64,000 nt of DNA from Streptomyces xanthochromogenes. GTDB lineage: Bacteria > Actinomycetota > Actinomycetes > Streptomycetales > Streptomycetaceae. Of the stretch, positions 16,829 through 25,831 are shown in pieces (position 1 is the first letter of the stretch; each line of letters begins with the position of its first letter). Where the stretch lies: assembly GCF_014650455.1 (NCBI RefSeq), contig NZ_BMUZ01000014.1:235916-299915 (forward strand), given 5' to 3'. The notes below the pieces were generated by a model, which made no database searches, was not told the origin of the DNA, and saw only the letters and a list, made by a program, of their open reading frames with translations. Position numbers and translations under genes: made by a program.

Positions 16829-16838
16829 GAAGGGCGGG

Positions 16839-18038
16839 CTACGGCAGCAGCGTCACGAAGTCGGCCACCGCGGCCCGTACGTCCTCGGCGGTCCAGGTCA
16901 GGCCCGGCGCGTTGACGGTGACCTCGGTGACGGCGAGGCCGGCCGGGCCCGACGGGCTCGCTGACCAGCGCCGGAACAGGCAGGTGCCCGCCTCGGCCTG
17001 CCGCAGGGACGCGGCGTCGAGCACCTCGGCGTCGTAGGGCAGCCACACCTGGAACTGGTGGGTGTGCGGCGGCTCGGGATGCACCCGGAACCAGGGCACG
17101 CCCGCCTCGGCCAGGCCCTCGTGGATCGCCTTGGCCACGACCTTGGCATGGGCCACGTACGACGGCAGCTCGGGCAGTTCGCGGCGCAGCCCGAGCAGGC
17201 CGGAGAGGGCGGCGGGGAACTGCTGGAAGAGCTGGCCGCCGTAGCGGTGGCGCCAGGTGCGGGCCTGTGCGACCAGCGACTCCGGGCCCACGAGGACCGC
17301 GCCCGAGAGGCCGCCGAGGGTCTTGTAGAAGGACACGTACACGCTGTCCGCGAGGCCCGCGACCTCCCGCAGCGGACGGCCGAAGTGGGCGGTGGTCTCC
17401 CAGAGCCTGGCCCCGTCGAAGTGCACCACCGCGTCCCGCTCGCGGGCCGCCTCCACCACGTCGACCAGCTCGTCCCAGCTCGGCAGGACATAGCCCGCGT
17501 CGCGCAGCGGAAGCTCCAGCATCAGGGTGCCGAAGGGCTCCTCGAAGTCGCGCACCTCGGCCGCGGTGGGCAGCCGCGGCTCGGCGGTCGGGTGGACCGT
17601 GCGCAGGCCGCTGAGCTGCCCGAAGGCCTGGCGCTCGTGCACCTCGGGGTGGGCGAGCGGATGCAGGGCGACCGTCGCGTCGCCGGTGCGCGCGGCCCAG
17701 CAGCGCAGCGCGACCTGCTGGGCCATCGTGCCGGTGGGGAAGAAGACGCCGGCCGGGAAGCCGAGCTCCTCGGCGGTACGGCGCTCCAGCTCGGCCACCG
17801 GGCCGTCGCCGTAGATGTCGGCGAACGCGTCCAGGTCGTAGACCTCGGCGCCGTCCGCGAGGAGGGCCGTCAGACGTTCCGCCATGGTGTGGTCGACCGA
17901 GTGGTGCGCCAGGGTCCGCCCGGCGCTCCTGAAGACGGCCAGGCGGTGCTGCTGGGCCTGTTCCGGGGTTTCCTCCCGCGCCGCTCCGGGGGCCTGGGAG
18001 GGGGAGTCGGGGAGGGACTGCGGCTCGGTGTCTGGCAT
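16839..18038 (-). CDS. Threonine-aldolase/beta-eliminating-lyase family PLP enzyme
   Basis: A 399-residue fold-type I PLP enzyme of the beta-eliminating lyase (threonine aldolase) family. The cofactor lysine is Lys239 in VYVSFYKTLGGLSG, and the aspartate contacting the pyridine nitrogen is in VVHFDGARLWE. These enzymes cleave beta-hydroxy amino acids such as L-allo-threonine to glycine and acetaldehyde, or related C-beta substrates. The N-terminal 30 residues are polar and poorly conserved. ATG 18038 is used because homology begins soon after. Substrate is an inference; the family is broad. Confidence 0.88.
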   Translation of the reverse strand: MPDTEPQSLPDSPSQAPGAAREETPEQAQQHRLAVFRSAGRTLAHHSVDHTMAERLTALLADGAEVYDLDAFADIYGDGPVAELERRTAEELGFPAGVFFPTGTMAQQVALRCWAARTGDATVALHPLAHPEVHERQAFGQLSGLRTVHPTAEPRLPTAAEVRDFEEPFGTLMLELPLRDAGYVLPSWDELVDVVEAARERDAVVHFDGARLWETTAHFGRPLREVAGLADSVYVSFYKTLGGLSGAVLVGPESLVAQARTWRHRYGGQLFQQFPAALSGLLGLRRELPELPSYVAHAKVVAKAIHEGLAEAGVPWFRVHPEPPHTHQFQVWLPYDAEVLDAASLRQAEAGTCLFRRWSASPSGPAGLAVTEVTVNAPGLTWTAEDVRAAVADFVTLLP

Positions 18039-18170
18039 GGGGCGATGATCGCCCACACCCTGTGGACAACCAAAGGGGTTTCCGGGGCCTGGGCGTAGCA
18101 TGAGCGGGCCGTTTGATTTTGGTTTGGCGTCCGGTACCCCCCGCGGACTGGAACGGAAGGCCCCCACCGC

Positions 18171-19094
18171 GTGAACGCACCACCAGAGCACCGCCACGAG
18201 AACAGTCCGGCGGACCGCCCCGCCCGCCTCACCGTGGGCGTCGTCGGCGCGGGCCGGGTCGGCCCCGCCCTCGCCGCGGCCCTCCAGCTGGCCGGGCACC
18301 GTCCCGTCGCGGTCTCCGGCGTCTCCGACGCCTCGGTGCGCAGGGCCGCCGCCCTGCTGCCCGACGTGCCCCTCGTGCCGCCCGCCGAGGTCCTCGCGCG
18401 CGCCGAGCTCGTCCTCCTGACCGTCCCCGACGACGCCCTGCCGGGCCTGGTCGAGGGCCTCGCCGAGACGGGCGCGATCCGCCCGGGACAGCTTTTGGTG
18501 CACACCTCCGGGCGCTACGGCACGGCCGTCCTCGACCCGGCCAGGCGGGCCGGCGCGCTGCCGCTGGCCCTGCACCCGGCGATGACGTTCACCGGCACCG
18601 CCGTGGACGTCCAGCGCCTGGCCGGCTGCTCGTTCGGCGTGACCGCCCCCGAGGAGCTGCGGCTCGCCGCGGAGGCCCTGGTCATCGAGATGGGCGGCGA
18701 GCCCGAGTGGATCGAGGAGGGCGACCGCCCGCTCTACCACGCGGCCCTCGCGCTCGGCGCGAACCACCTGGTCACCCTGGTCGCCCAGTCGATGGAGCTG
18801 CTCGGCCGGGCCGGTGTCGCCCACCCCGACCGGATGCTCGGCCCGCTGCTCGGCGCGGCCCTCGACAACGCCCTGCGCTCGGGCGACGCGGCCCTGACCG
18901 GGCCGGTCGCGCGCGGCGACGCGGGCACGGTCGCCGCCCATGTGGCCGAGCTGCGCGAGCACGCCCCGGGCATGGTCGCCGGATACCTCGCGATGGCCCG
19001 TACGACCGCGGACCGGGCGCTCGCCCACGGACTGCTCAAGCCCGAGCTCGCCCAGGACCTGCTCGGGGTGCTCGCCGAAGGAGACGAGAGATGA
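18171..19094 (+). CDS. Rossmann-like DUF2520 protein, candidate dehydrogenase of pantoate metabolism
   Basis: A 307-residue protein with an N-terminal NAD(P)-binding Rossmann fold (VGVVGAGRVGPALAAALQLA, about 22-42) and a C-terminal helical DUF2520 domain (YHAALALGANHLVTLVAQSM). It resembles 6-phosphogluconate dehydrogenase/ketopantoate reductase-type enzymes in architecture. The 3' end overlaps panC by four bases (ATGA), so it is the first gene of the cofactor operon. Ketopantoate reduction is the step before PanC, which makes a PanE-like role attractive, but this is inference from context. GTG 18171 is used. Confidence 0.88.
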   Translation: MNAPPEHRHENSPADRPARLTVGVVGAGRVGPALAAALQLAGHRPVAVSGVSDASVRRAAALLPDVPLVPPAEVLARAELVLLTVPDDALPGLVEGLAETGAIRPGQLLVHTSGRYGTAVLDPARRAGALPLALHPAMTFTGTAVDVQRLAGCSFGVTAPEELRLAAEALVIEMGGEPEWIEEGDRPLYHAALALGANHLVTLVAQSMELLGRAGVAHPDRMLGPLLGAALDNALRSGDAALTGPVARGDAGTVAAHVAELREHAPGMVAGYLAMARTTADRALAHGLLKPELAQDLLGVLAEGDER

Positions 19095-20077
19095 CCGCCC
19101 TGGTGCGTACGGCCGCGGAGCTCGCGGCCCTGGAGCACACCGGCCGCCGCGCCGTCGTGATGACGATGGGCGCGCTGCACGAGGGTCACGCCACCCTGAT
19201 CCGCACCGCGCGCGAGCTGGCGGGCCCCGGGGGCCAGGTCGTGGTCACCGTCTTCGTCAACCCGCTGCAGTTCGGCGCGGGCGAGGACCTGGACCGCTAT
19301 CCGCGCACCCTGGACGCGGACCGCGCCATCGCCGAACGGGAGGGCGCCGACGCGGTGTTCGCGCCCTCCGTGGACGAGGTCTACCCCGGCGGCGAGCCCC
19401 AGGTGCGGATCACCGCGGGCCCCATGGGCGAGCTCCTCGAAGGCGCGACCCGGCCCGGCCACTTCGACGGCATGCTGACCGTCGTGGCCAAGCTGCTCCA
19501 CCTCAGCGCGCCCGACGTCGCCCTGTACGGGCAGAAGGACGCCCAGCAGCTGGCACTGATCCGGCGCATGGTGCGCGATCTGAACTTCCCCGTGGAGATC
19601 GTCGGCGTACCGACGGTGCGCGAGGACGACGGGCTCGCCCTGTCCAGCCGCAACCGCTACCTCGGACCGGCCGAACGGACCGCGGCCCGCGCCCTGTCGC
19701 GGGCCCTGTTCGCGGCCCGCGACCGGCTCGCCGCCGAGCACGCCCTGCACGCCCGGGCCAACGCCGGGGGCGCGGTCTCCGGCCGGGCCGACGCACTTAC
19801 GGCGATCGGTGAGGCCCGCGCTGCCGCCGACGCCCACGCGGTCGCCGCGGCCGCGCCGTCGCCCGCCTCCATCAGGGCCGTCGCCCAGGGCGTGCTCGAC
19901 GCCGCCGCGAAGGCCGAACCCCCGGTCGTGCTGGACTACTTGGCGCTGGTCGACCCGACGACGTTCCGGGAGGCGCCCGAGGGCTTCGACGGCTCGGCGA
20001 TCCTCGCGGTCGCCGCCCGCGTCGGCACCACCCGCCTCATCGACAACATCCCGCTCACGTTCGGAGCACCGGAATGA
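19091..20077 (+). CDS. panC: Pantothenate synthetase (pantoate-beta-alanine ligase)
   Basis: A 328-residue nucleotidyltransferase-superfamily enzyme that condenses pantoate with beta-alanine using ATP, in the cytoplasm. Visible family features are the opening VVMTMGALHEGHATLI with the HEGH (30-33) nucleotide-binding motif, QFGAGEDLDRYPRT, ALYGQKDAQQLALIRRMV and the KMSKS-like LALSSRNRYL. It overlaps both neighbours by four bases (ATGA on each side), indicating coupled translation. An Ala-rich insertion lies near residues 215-265. Confidence 0.96.
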   Translation: MTALVRTAAELAALEHTGRRAVVMTMGALHEGHATLIRTARELAGPGGQVVVTVFVNPLQFGAGEDLDRYPRTLDADRAIAEREGADAVFAPSVDEVYPGGEPQVRITAGPMGELLEGATRPGHFDGMLTVVAKLLHLSAPDVALYGQKDAQQLALIRRMVRDLNFPVEIVGVPTVREDDGLALSSRNRYLGPAERTAARALSRALFAARDRLAAEHALHARANAGGAVSGRADALTAIGEARAAADAHAVAAAAPSPASIRAVAQGVLDAAAKAEPPVVLDYLALVDPTTFREAPEGFDGSAILAVAARVGTTRLIDNIPLTFGAPE

Positions 20078-21774
20078 CCAGTACCGGAATACGGCTCGAC
20101 GCCCCCGCCGCCGGCTGGGCCATCGACGCGGACGTCGTGGTCGTCGGCTCCGGCGTCGCGGGCCTGACCGCCGCGCTGCGCTGCACGGCGGCCGGTCTGG
20201 CCACGGTCGTCGTCACCAAGGCCCGCCTGGACGACGGCTCCACGCGCTGGGCGCAGGGCGGCATAGCGGCCGCCCTCGGCGAGGGCGACACCCCCGAACA
20301 GCACCTGGACGACACCCTGGTGGCCGGCGCCGGCCTGTGCGACGAGGACGCGGTACGCCTCCTGGTCACCGAAGGCCCGGACGCGGTACGGCGGTTGATC
20401 GACACCGGAGCCCACTTCGACACCGACGACTCGGGCGCGATCTCGCTGACCCGCGAGGGCGGCCACCACCGCCGGCGCATCGCGCACGCGGGCGGCGACG
20501 CCACGGGCGCCGAGATCTCCCGCGCGCTCGTCGAGGCGGTCCGCACCCGGGCGGTGCGCACCATCGAGAACGCCCTGGTCCTCGACCTCCTCAAGGACGA
20601 GCACGGCCGCACCGCCGGCATCACCCTGCACGTCATGGGCGAGGGCCAGCACGACGGCGTCGGCGCGGTCCACGCCCCCGCGGTGGTCCTCGCGACCGGC
20701 GGCATGGGCCAGGTGTTCTCGGCGACCACCAACCCGTCGGTGTCCACCGGCGACGGCGTGGCCCTCGCGCTGCGCGCCGGCGCCGAGATCTCCGACCTCG
20801 AATTCGTCCAGTTCCACCCCACGGTCCTCTTCCTCGGCGCCGACTCCGAGGGCCAGCAGCCGCTGGTCTCCGAGGCCGTGCGCGGCGAGGGCGCCCACCT
20901 GGTGGACGCGGCCGGCACCCGCTTCATGCTCGGGCAGCACGAGCTGGCCGAGCTCGCCCCGCGCGACATCGTCGCCAAGGCCATCACGCGCCAGATGCAG
21001 GCGCAGGGTGCCGAGCACATGTACCTGGACGCCCGGCACTTCGGCGCCGAGATGTGGGAGCAGCGCTTCCCGACGATCCTGGCCGCCTGCCGCTCGCACG
21101 GCATCGACCCGGTGACGGAGCCGATCCCGGTCGCCCCGGCCGCGCACTACGCCTCCGGCGGCATCCGTACCGACCTCCGCGGCCGCACCACCGTGCCGGG
21201 CCTGTACGCGTGCGGCGAGGTGGCCTGCACCGGAGTGCACGGCGCCAACCGGCTCGCCTCCAACTCCCTCCTGGAGGGCCTGGTCTTCGCCGAGAACATC
21301 GCGGCGGACATCCTGGCGAACCCGGGCGGGCGCACCCCAACTCCCGTACACGGCAAGGCTGTTGCGGACGACCCGCTCGACGGTCCCGTACCGCTGCTCG
21401 ACCCGGCGGCCCGGATCCGGATCCAGCGGATCATGACCAATGGCGCCGGGGTGCTGCGATCGGCCGCGAGCCTCGCCGAGGCCGCCGAGCGCCTGGAGGA
21501 GATCCGCGCCGACGAGCGCAAGGCCGCCGTGCCGGGCGTCGAGGCGTGGGAGACCACCAATCTGCTGCTGGTCGCCCGGGTCCTGGTCGCCGCGGCGGCC
21601 GCCCGCGAGGAGACCCGCGGCTGCCACTGGCGCGAGGACCGGCCGGACCGCGACGACACCGACTGGCGTCGCCACCTCGTCGTCCGCATCACCCCCGGGC
21701 GGTCCCTGGACATCCGCCCCACCCCCAGCGCCACCTTCCCCCCGACCGTCGCAGCCACCCCCCTGGAGCCGTAA
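20074..21774 (+). CDS. nadB: L-aspartate oxidase
   Basis: A 566-residue flavoprotein that oxidises L-aspartate to iminoaspartate, the first step of de novo NAD synthesis. The FAD dinucleotide-binding motif is VVVGSGVAGLTAALR near the N-terminus; substrate-domain features include TRWAQGGIAAAL, EFVQFHPTVLF, HYASGGIRTDL and GEVACTGVHGANRLASNSLLEGLVFA, typical of the succinate dehydrogenase/aspartate oxidase flavoprotein family; the absence of an sdhB neighbour and the adjacent nadC decide for NadB. It overlaps panC by four bases and precedes nadC by two bases. NadA, which acts between NadB and NadC, is not in the window. Confidence 0.95.
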   Translation: MTSTGIRLDAPAAGWAIDADVVVVGSGVAGLTAALRCTAAGLATVVVTKARLDDGSTRWAQGGIAAALGEGDTPEQHLDDTLVAGAGLCDEDAVRLLVTEGPDAVRRLIDTGAHFDTDDSGAISLTREGGHHRRRIAHAGGDATGAEISRALVEAVRTRAVRTIENALVLDLLKDEHGRTAGITLHVMGEGQHDGVGAVHAPAVVLATGGMGQVFSATTNPSVSTGDGVALALRAGAEISDLEFVQFHPTVLFLGADSEGQQPLVSEAVRGEGAHLVDAAGTRFMLGQHELAELAPRDIVAKAITRQMQAQGAEHMYLDARHFGAEMWEQRFPTILAACRSHGIDPVTEPIPVAPAAHYASGGIRTDLRGRTTVPGLYACGEVACTGVHGANRLASNSLLEGLVFAENIAADILANPGGRTPTPVHGKAVADDPLDGPVPLLDPAARIRIQRIMTNGAGVLRSAASLAEAAERLEEIRADERKAAVPGVEAWETTNLLLVARVLVAAAAAREETRGCHWREDRPDRDDTDWRRHLVVRITPGRSLDIRPTPSATFPPTVAATPLEP

Positions 21775-21776
21775 CC

Positions 21777-22802
21777 GTGAGCACGCCCGAGGAACTCCGT
21801 CCCCAGCCGGTGGACGTCCCCCTGATCCAGATCGGTGCGCCCGTCCAGGGCGGCGGCTGCGGCGACGACTGCGGCTGCGGCGGCGAAGAGGTGTACGAGT
21901 GCGGGCTCGACCCCGCGCTCGCCGCGCTGCTCGCCGAGTCCGGCCTTGACCCCGTCCAGGTCGAGGACATCGCCCACCTCGCCATCGAGGAGGACCTGGA
22001 CGGCGGCATCGACGTCACCTCGGCGGCCACCGTCCCCCAGGACGCCGTCGCCACCGGCGACTTCACCGCCCGCGAGGCCGGTACGGTCGCGGGCCTGCGG
22101 GTCGCCGAGGCGATCCTGTCCATCGTGTGCACCGAGGAGTTCGAGGTCGAGCGGCACGTCGCCGACGGCGACCGGGTGGCCGCGGGCCAGAAGCTGCTCA
22201 GCGTCACCACCCGCACCCGCGACCTGCTGACCGGCGAGCGCAGCGCGCTCAACCTGCTGTGCCGCCTGTCCGGCATCGCGACCGCCACCCGCGCCTGGGC
22301 CGACGCCCTCGAAGGCACCGGCGCCAAGGTCCGCGACACCCGCAAGACCACCCCGGGCCTGCGCGCCCTGGAGAAGTACGCGGTGCGCTGCGGCGGCGGC
22401 GTCAACCACCGCATGTCCCTGTCGGACGCGGCGCTGGTCAAGGACAACCACGTGGTCGCGGCCGGCGGTGTGGCCGAGGCGTTCAAGGCCGTACGGGACC
22501 GCTTCCCGGACCTCGCCATCGAGGTCGAGGTCGACACCCTGGCCCAGGTCACCGAAGTCCTGGACGCAGGGGCCGACTTGATCCTGCTCGACAACTTCAC
22601 CCCGGCCGGGACGGCCGAGGCGGTCGCCCTGGTCGCGGGCCGCGCGATGCTCGAATCCTCGGGCCGCCTCACCCTGGAGACCGCCCCCGAGTACGCGGCG
22701 ACGGGCGTCGACTACCTGGCGGTGGGCGCCCTCACCCACTCCTCGCCCATCCTGGACATCGGCCTCGACCTGCGCGAGGCCGGCCGAGAGGGCTCGGCCT
22801 GA
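21777..22802 (+). CDS. nadC: Nicotinate-nucleotide pyrophosphorylase (carboxylating), quinolinate phosphoribosyltransferase
   Basis: A 341-residue enzyme turning quinolinate and PRPP into nicotinate mononucleotide. Conserved signatures: EEDLDGGIDVTSAATVP, SALNLLCRLSGIATATR, RDTRKTTPGLRALEKYAVRC, GGVNHRMSLSDAALVKDNH. The family is usually about 280-300 residues; this one carries about 45 extra N-terminal residues with a cysteine cluster, GGGCGDDCGCGGEEVYECG (Cys28, 32, 34 and 42). GTG 21777 is the start that includes this extension; no later start has a better context. It ends TGATG, overlapping coaX. Confidence 0.95.
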   Translation: MSTPEELRPQPVDVPLIQIGAPVQGGGCGDDCGCGGEEVYECGLDPALAALLAESGLDPVQVEDIAHLAIEEDLDGGIDVTSAATVPQDAVATGDFTAREAGTVAGLRVAEAILSIVCTEEFEVERHVADGDRVAAGQKLLSVTTRTRDLLTGERSALNLLCRLSGIATATRAWADALEGTGAKVRDTRKTTPGLRALEKYAVRCGGGVNHRMSLSDAALVKDNHVVAAGGVAEAFKAVRDRFPDLAIEVEVDTLAQVTEVLDAGADLILLDNFTPAGTAEAVALVAGRAMLESSGRLTLETAPEYAATGVDYLAVGALTHSSPILDIGLDLREAGREGSA

Positions 22803-23608
22803 TGCTGCTCACCATCGACGTCGGCAACACCCACACCGTCCTCGGCCTGTTCGACGGCGAGGAGGTCGTCGAGCACTGGCGGATCTCCACCGACGCCCGC
22901 CGCACCGCGGACGAGCTGGCCGTGCTGCTCAACGGCCTGATGGGCACCCACCCGCTGCTCGGCGCGGAACTCGGCGACGGCATCGAGGGCATCGCGATCT
23001 GCGCGACCGTCCCCTCGGTCCTGCACGAGCTGCGCGAGGTGACCCGCCGCTACTACGGCGACGTCCCCGCGGTCCTGGTGGAGCCGGGCATCAAGACGGG
23101 CGTACCGGTCCTGACCGACAACCCCAAGGAGGTCGGCGCCGACCGCATCGTCAACTCGGTCGCCGCCGTCGAGCTCTACGGCGGCCCGGCGGTCGTCGTC
23201 GACTTCGGCACGGGCACGACGTTCGACGCAGTCAGCGCGCGCGGCGAGTACGTCGGCGGCGTCATCGCCCCCGGCATCGAGATCTCCGTGGACGCCCTCG
23301 GCATCCGGGGCGCCCAGCTGCGCAAGATCGAGGTGGCCAGGCCCCGTTCGGTGATCGGCAAGAACACCGTGGAGGCCATGCAGGCCGGCATCGTGTACGG
23401 ATTCGCGGGCCAGGTCGACGGCGTCGTGCGGCGCATGAAGCGCGAACTGGTCGGCCCGGACGGCGACCCGGACGACGTGACGGTCATCGCCACCGGCGGC
23501 CTCGCCCCGATGGTGCTCGGCGAGGCCGAGGAGATCGACGAGCACGAGCCGTGGCTGACCCTGATCGGCCTGCGTCTCGTGTACGAGCGCAACGTGGCGC
23601 GCTCCTGA
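22802..23608 (+). CDS. coaX: Type III pantothenate kinase
   Basis: A 268-residue ASKHA-fold kinase that phosphorylates pantothenate, the committed step of CoA synthesis. The P-loop-like MLLTIDVGNTHTVLGLFDG and the motifs VGADRIVNSVAA, VVVDFGTGTTFDAV and GGVIAPGIEISVDAL are visible. Type III enzymes are not feedback-inhibited by CoA. The ATG overlaps the nadC stop (TGATG), so the five-gene operon couples pantothenate, NAD and CoA synthesis. Confidence 0.96.
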   Translation: MLLTIDVGNTHTVLGLFDGEEVVEHWRISTDARRTADELAVLLNGLMGTHPLLGAELGDGIEGIAICATVPSVLHELREVTRRYYGDVPAVLVEPGIKTGVPVLTDNPKEVGADRIVNSVAAVELYGGPAVVVDFGTGTTFDAVSARGEYVGGVIAPGIEISVDALGIRGAQLRKIEVARPRSVIGKNTVEAMQAGIVYGFAGQVDGVVRRMKRELVGPDGDPDDVTVIATGGLAPMVLGEAEEIDEHEPWLTLIGLRLVYERNVARS

Positions 23609-23715
23609 GTTTCTGAGTTCCCGGGCCGGTGCCGGGCGCGGGACGGGATTCCGTCAACGCGCCCGGCATCGGCCTGTTAAGAGGATTTTGTCCCTTTAGG
23701 ACGTATCGTCGCCGC

Positions 23716-24321
23716 ATGCCCACGCCATACGGATCCCGCGGCGGCATGGCGTTCGGTGCGGACGAGCTGCGTGTGCTCCGACGCGCCCTCGCCATCGCCC
23801 TCCACCCCAGCGCCGTCGCGGATGAGGACATCCGGGACTGCCTGCGCCTGGCCGACTCGGTGGACGAGGCCGTCCGCGAGGGGGAGCGGCTGCGCGCCTT
23901 CCTGCTCGCCGACCTGGCCCGCTACCGCGATGCGCTCCCCGGCTCGCTGCCCGGCTACACCGAGCTGCTCCAGGACGCCCTGGCGGCCGGCTACCAGCCG
24001 GGGCCCGACGACCTGGCCGCGCTGCGCGCGCTGCGCTCGGACCCGGTGTGCGAGGCCCTCCTGGAACGCTGCCGCCGGATCGCCGAGCGCTCGGTGCGGG
24101 CCCGCCTGGCCGGCCGCGCGGGCGCGGCGCCCGACCGGCGCGGCAGGCTCCTGACCCTGGTCGGCGGAGGCGCCGCCGAGGGGGACAGGTCCGCCGAGCC
24201 GCGACCCGGCACCCCGGCCCGCCCGGCGCCCGCGCCCGAGCGGCCCGTACCCAAGCCCTCCGAGGTCTTCCCGCCCCGGCGCCGGCCCGAGCCCCCGGCC
24301 GAACGGCGCCGGGCGGGCTGA
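23716..24321 (+). CDS. Conserved actinobacterial protein of unknown function
   Basis: A 201-residue soluble protein. The first 130 residues look helical with many Leu/Arg/Asp (ADELRVLRRALAIALHPSAV, DLARYRDALPGSLPGYTELL); the last 60 residues are Pro/Arg-rich and probably disordered. I do not recognise a domain. A TATCGT hexamer (23704-23709) ends six bases before ATG 23716, suggesting a leaderless transcript. It is 107 bp after coaX and may be separately transcribed. Confidence 0.8.
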   Translation: MPTPYGSRGGMAFGADELRVLRRALAIALHPSAVADEDIRDCLRLADSVDEAVREGERLRAFLLADLARYRDALPGSLPGYTELLQDALAAGYQPGPDDLAALRALRSDPVCEALLERCRRIAERSVRARLAGRAGAAPDRRGRLLTLVGGGAAEGDRSAEPRPGTPARPAPAPERPVPKPSEVFPPRRRPEPPAERRRAG

Positions 24322-24405
24322 GGGGGACCCGGCGGGCCACGGCCGGGGCCGCGCCGCGGCCCACCCGATCCCGACCCGCCGGGCAGTGCTCGCTACCCTG
24401 TCGGT

Positions 24406-24579
24406 ATGGACTACGTTTCCGCGCTTCTGCCCCCCGTGGTGATGGCCGTCTTCTTCATCGCGCTCGTCGTGACGATCGTGAAGAGCCAGGGCGGCCCCAA
24501 CAAGGGCAAGGAGGACGCGGCCGTGGACAGCGCGCTCGCCCGCGCCGAGGCCGCACAGCAGAAGCCCGCCTCTCCCTGA
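24406..24579 (+). CDS. Small single-pass membrane protein
   Basis: A 57-residue product, MDYVSALLPPVVMAVFFIAL..., with one membrane helix at about residues 7-25 and a polar cytoplasmic tail rich in Lys, Glu and Ala (GGPNKGKEDAAVDSALARAE). A TACCCT hexamer at 24394-24399 lies six bases before the ATG, again the leaderless arrangement, and a strong terminator follows 28 bases after the stop, so it forms its own short transcription unit. Function unknown. Confidence 0.75.
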   Translation: MDYVSALLPPVVMAVFFIALVVTIVKSQGGPNKGKEDAAVDSALARAEAAQQKPASP

Positions 24580-24607
24580 CCGCACGGTCCGGAGGGGTAC
24601 GTACAGC

Positions 24608-24645
24608 GGGGGCGCACGGGGTATTTCCCCACGTGCGCCCTTTTT
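24608..24645 (+). terminator. Rho-independent terminator with T-run
   Basis: GGGCGCACGGGG and CCCCACGTGCGCCC pair around a TATTT loop (one bulged base) and are followed by TTTTT. One of only two classical hairpin-plus-T terminators I see in the window. Confidence 0.85.
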
Positions 24646-24703
24646 GCTGCGCGCTAACTGCAAATAAGCAGCCATTCGCGACATCTCCCACTATGGTGCA
24701 GTT

Positions 24704-25138
24704 GTGCCCCGTCAATTGGGAGAGCTGGAAGACGCCGTCATGACCCGGGTCTGGCAGTGGAACCGCCCGGTGACCGTCCGGGAAGTCCTCGAAGACCTTC
24801 AGCAGGAACGGTCCATCGCGTACACCACGGTCATGACCGTAATGGACAATCTCCATCAGAAGGGCTGGGTCCGCCGGGAAGTCGACGGGCGGGCCTATCG
24901 ATATACGGCGGTCTCCACCCGGGCCGCGTACGCCGCGGCGCTGATGAACGAAGCCTGGTCCCAGAGCGACAACCGGGCGGCCGCACTGGTCGCCTTCTTC
25001 GGCATGATGTCCCCCGAGGAGCGCGAAGCACTGCGCGATGCCGTGCGCATGGTGCAGGAGCCGGAACCCGAACGGGACCGCGAAGCCGAACAGGGATCCG
25101 AAGAGGGCGATGCGCCCGGAGCCGAAGCGGGGCGATAG
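24704..25138 (+). CDS. BlaI/MecI-family transcriptional regulator
   Basis: A 144-residue winged-helix repressor of the BlaI/MecI/CopY family. The DNA-binding domain covers residues 1-75 (GELEDAVMTRVWQWNRPVTV, SIAYTTVMTVMDNLHQKGWV). No BlaR/MecR-type sensor protease gene is adjacent, so how it is inactivated is not visible. The acidic Glu-rich tail (115-144) is atypical. GTG 24704 has no ribosome-binding site; TATGGT (24692-24697) lies six bases upstream, so the mRNA is probably leaderless. Confidence 0.9.
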   Translation: MPRQLGELEDAVMTRVWQWNRPVTVREVLEDLQQERSIAYTTVMTVMDNLHQKGWVRREVDGRAYRYTAVSTRAAYAAALMNEAWSQSDNRAAALVAFFGMMSPEEREALRDAVRMVQEPEPERDREAEQGSEEGDAPGAEAGR

Positions 25139-25147
25139 CGTCCAGGC

Positions 25148-25678
25148 ATGTCTTATCCCGCCGCGAATGCGGTCACCGTCCGCCGGGCCAGGACCGGCGA
25201 TGTACCGGCCGTGCGAAGCCTTCTCGACGCGTACGTCGGAGGCGGGATCCTGCTCGACAAAGCAACGGTCACGCTTTACGAGTCCATCCAGGAGTTCTGG
25301 GTCGCGGAACGCGACTCGGACGCCCGGGTGGTCGGCTGCGGGGCCCTGCACGTGATGTGGGAAGACCTCGCCGAAGTGCGCACTCTTGCCGTGGATCCCG
25401 AGTTCCACGGCTCCGGCATCGGACATCTGGTACTCACCAAGCTGCTCCAGACCGCCCGCTGGCTCGGAGTGCGGCGGGTTTTCTGCCTCACCTTCGAAGT
25501 CGCGTTCTTCGCGAAGCACGGCTTCACCGAGATCGGTGAGACTCCGGTCGATACCGTCGACACAGATGTCTACAGCGAGCTGCTGCGCTCCTATGACGAG
25601 GGCGTCGCCGAGTTCCTCGGTCTCGAACGAGTGAAGCCGAACACCTTGGGCAACACCCGGATGCTTCTGCACCTGTGA
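25148..25678 (+). CDS. argA: GNAT N-acetyltransferase, amino-acid (glutamate) N-acetyltransferase type
   Basis: A 176-residue single-domain GNAT protein closely resembling the short actinobacterial N-acetylglutamate synthases (Rv2747 type), which start arginine synthesis by acetylating glutamate. The acetyl-CoA loop is VDPEFHGSGIGHLVLTKLLQ, preceded by CGALHVMWEDLAEVRTLAVD; the C-terminal FCLTFEVAFFAKHGF is also family-typical. It starts 9 bp after the BlaI-type gene. Other GNAT substrates cannot be fully excluded. Confidence 0.8.
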   Translation: MSYPAANAVTVRRARTGDVPAVRSLLDAYVGGGILLDKATVTLYESIQEFWVAERDSDARVVGCGALHVMWEDLAEVRTLAVDPEFHGSGIGHLVLTKLLQTARWLGVRRVFCLTFEVAFFAKHGFTEIGETPVDTVDTDVYSELLRSYDEGVAEFLGLERVKPNTLGNTRMLLHL

Positions 25679-25831
25679 TCGGCGAAGCGGCGGGAAGCTG
25701 TCGGAACCCTATGTCCGAATCGCGTACGTTTCCCGCGGAGCAAGGGCTCTGAACCTCTCCAGGGGGTTTGTGTTTTCCAGTCAAAAGCGGTTTCCTTTCC
25801 GCGTACTGCATTTTCGATGAAAGGAAATCCG

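Noticed and set aside
19809..21776. The long upstream extension of the nadC frame through panC and nadB
   Set aside because: The extension is Arg/Pro-rich and overlaps two clear genes; homology begins at GTG 21777.
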